Shown here one piece after another: positions 62,886 through 64,000 of a stretch of 64,000 nucleotides of DNA. The stretch lies in assembly GCA_031002005.1 (NCBI GenBank), contig CM061918.1:65382531-65446530 (forward strand), read 5' to 3'. The notes under the pieces were generated by a model. The model did not search any database, was not told the origin of the DNA, and saw only the letters and a program-made list of their open reading frames with translations. Numbering within the stretch: the first letter of the stretch is position 1; each line of letters opens with the position of its first letter. Source of the DNA: Vandiemenella viatica (lineage: Eukaryota > Arthropoda > Insecta > Orthoptera > Morabidae). The position numbers and the translations under genes are program-made.

Positions 62886-63477
62886 CCGTATTTATATATA
62901 TATATTTTTATTGGCATTCGGTTTGAGACCATACAGCCATTCTACATTTTTACAAAGCTTCTTACATCCATTTGCGTAACTTATCTATTTACACATTTCC
63001 TTATCTATATCAGGTTAACTTATAACAATCTTGTTGAATGAATATGCTATTCACAATATTCATATTTCAAGTGCCTTCTTGAGTACCGTACCGGTAATCT
63101 AAAAAGCGTTGCTAGACAATACATCAACTAGACTTAGTAATCGTCGGTTCTATATATCCATTATTTTCTATTGATTAGTCTAAATCGCCGTATTTCTTTG
63201 ACAAATCATCTGTAGAGGGTTGATCTATCTGGTGTTGGCCTCAATCGGTAGATTGGTGAGGATACTGTTAATTTTGCCAAGCTAGTTGTTGTGCTTGCGC
63301 GGAAGTGGGGTTGTGCTGTGGTTTGGGCTTTAGGTTTGAAGTATTTTTATATATATATATAAGATTAAGGCCAATAAGTATTAAATAACTATGGAATATA
63401 AAAAAAAGTTAAGTTGAAGGTTTCAGACATTATGAAGGCTTTGACGGACAAATGAGTGATCAAGGGTTATTTTTTTA
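62886..63477. other. Unassigned AT-rich sequence
   Basis: Contains tatatata runs at about 62895-62908 and 63348-63361. No other feature recognised. Confidence 0.45.
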
Positions 63478-63600
63478 CTTTGAGCTTTACGGTTCAACGA
63501 CGTCGAAGTCATTACAGCCAGGGTAGGATGGTGGCAAGGAACGGGAACATCCACGTCATTTTGAAGGAACCACCTTGTGGAGTGAGTTCTGTGAGAATCA
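63478..63600 (-). mobile_element. Partial, degenerate SINE1 (antisense)
   Basis: 3' part in reverse order: gctttacggttcaacgacgt, cgaagtcattacagccagg, gtcattttgaaggaacc, then tgtggagtgagttctgtg. Head missing. Confidence 0.65.
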
Positions 63601-64000
63601 CCTGTACGTTACCCTAGCCGCTTACTCGTAACGCCAGAGAACGCACGGTATCGTACAGTTGACTCAACATGACAGCAGACTGAGTGAATGTCGACCTTGC
63701 TGACGTACTCTGCGGTGTTACGGGCAGTGAAAGTCACGATCCGCGTAATGGAGCGTTTCTCTACGCCCATCGCTCCAACAGACTTCCGCAGCAAAACATC
63801 CACATTCTGCGTCGAAACGATCTTCTACTTCCTTTCTCTCCATCGCTCCGAAGTGTAATACAGTGGTTGCTTGAACCCAGGATCTATCTGGATAAAATAC
63901 CTCATATTCCAGCAAGGTAGCTTACCGTCCTACGGTTCGTAAAACTATTTCGACATATTTAGTTTGATTCGGGTGAAAACAAAAGCAAGGCTGCTGTATA
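63601..64000. other. Unassigned sequence at the window end
   Basis: Two overlapping frames on opposite strands (63684-63920 plus, 63609-63803 and 63718-63915 minus) are open, but neither is recognisable. The composition is more balanced than average, so a non-repetitive functional stretch is possible. Confidence 0.3.

Overview
This is a eukaryotic, probably arthropod, intergenic or intronic window made almost entirely of transposable elements in various states of decay. I could not assign any host protein-coding gene with confidence. The most useful clue to the organism is a tRNA-headed SINE (called SINE1 here) whose body and 3' end resemble the SINE-like repeats I remember from orthopteroid insects. 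A Tc1-like element at 38039-39437 also closely resembles one I remember from Schistocerca loci. A polyneopteran insect is therefore my best inference. It is not proven, because both element types can move between lineages.

Layout. 1-8.6 kb holds an unclassified dispersed repeat (two copies), three short hAT-type elements with 8-bp target duplications, the C-terminus of one LINE, an antisense LINE-B fragment and a Penelope-like GIY-YIG relic. 8.9-20.7 kb holds a deleted LINE reverse transcriptase, many SINEs of three families (SINE1, SINE2, SINE3) nested in each other, a hAT-like element carrying a 20-bp minisatellite, and one candidate regulatory island at 16.5-16.9 kb. 21.4-29.2 kb holds three nests: LINE-B split by another LINE and two SINE1 copies; an antisense RTE split by a 1.18-kb inverted-repeat element full of 56-bp tandem repeats; and a mariner-like relic split by a 900-bp foldback element. 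30.2-41.6 kb holds DNA transposons (hAT, Tc1, mariner, Helitron-like ends), a ~185-bp satellite array, a decayed RTE and a decayed gene of an unnamed repeat-associated family. 42.8-50 kb holds SINE1 copies, an RTE 5' end, a Tc1 N-terminal fragment and a GC-rich island of unknown origin. 50.7-64 kb holds LINE-D (three copies), an intact 340-codon Tc1-like transposase inserted in the first of them, a LINE-B open frame, an RTE open frame with a tiny SINE insertion that keeps frame, and more hAT elements.

How the parts relate. SINEs end in poly-A and are flanked by target-site duplications, so they were mobilised by a LINE. SINE1 shares a ~55-bp central domain with the 3' UTR of LINE-D, which links a non-autonomous and an autonomous retroposon family. 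Nesting gives relative ages: SINE3 is older than some SINE1 copies; SINE1 is older than the two SINE2 copies; LINE-B and LINE-D copies are older than the elements inside them. Two TIR elements carry internal tandem arrays, and a third array lies beside a Helitron-like end, which suggests that satellites here arise inside transposons. The intact Tc1 at 51.15-52.17 kb is the only reading frame in the window that looks full length. SINE1, SINE2, SINE3, LINE-B, LINE-C and LINE-D are working names for this window only.
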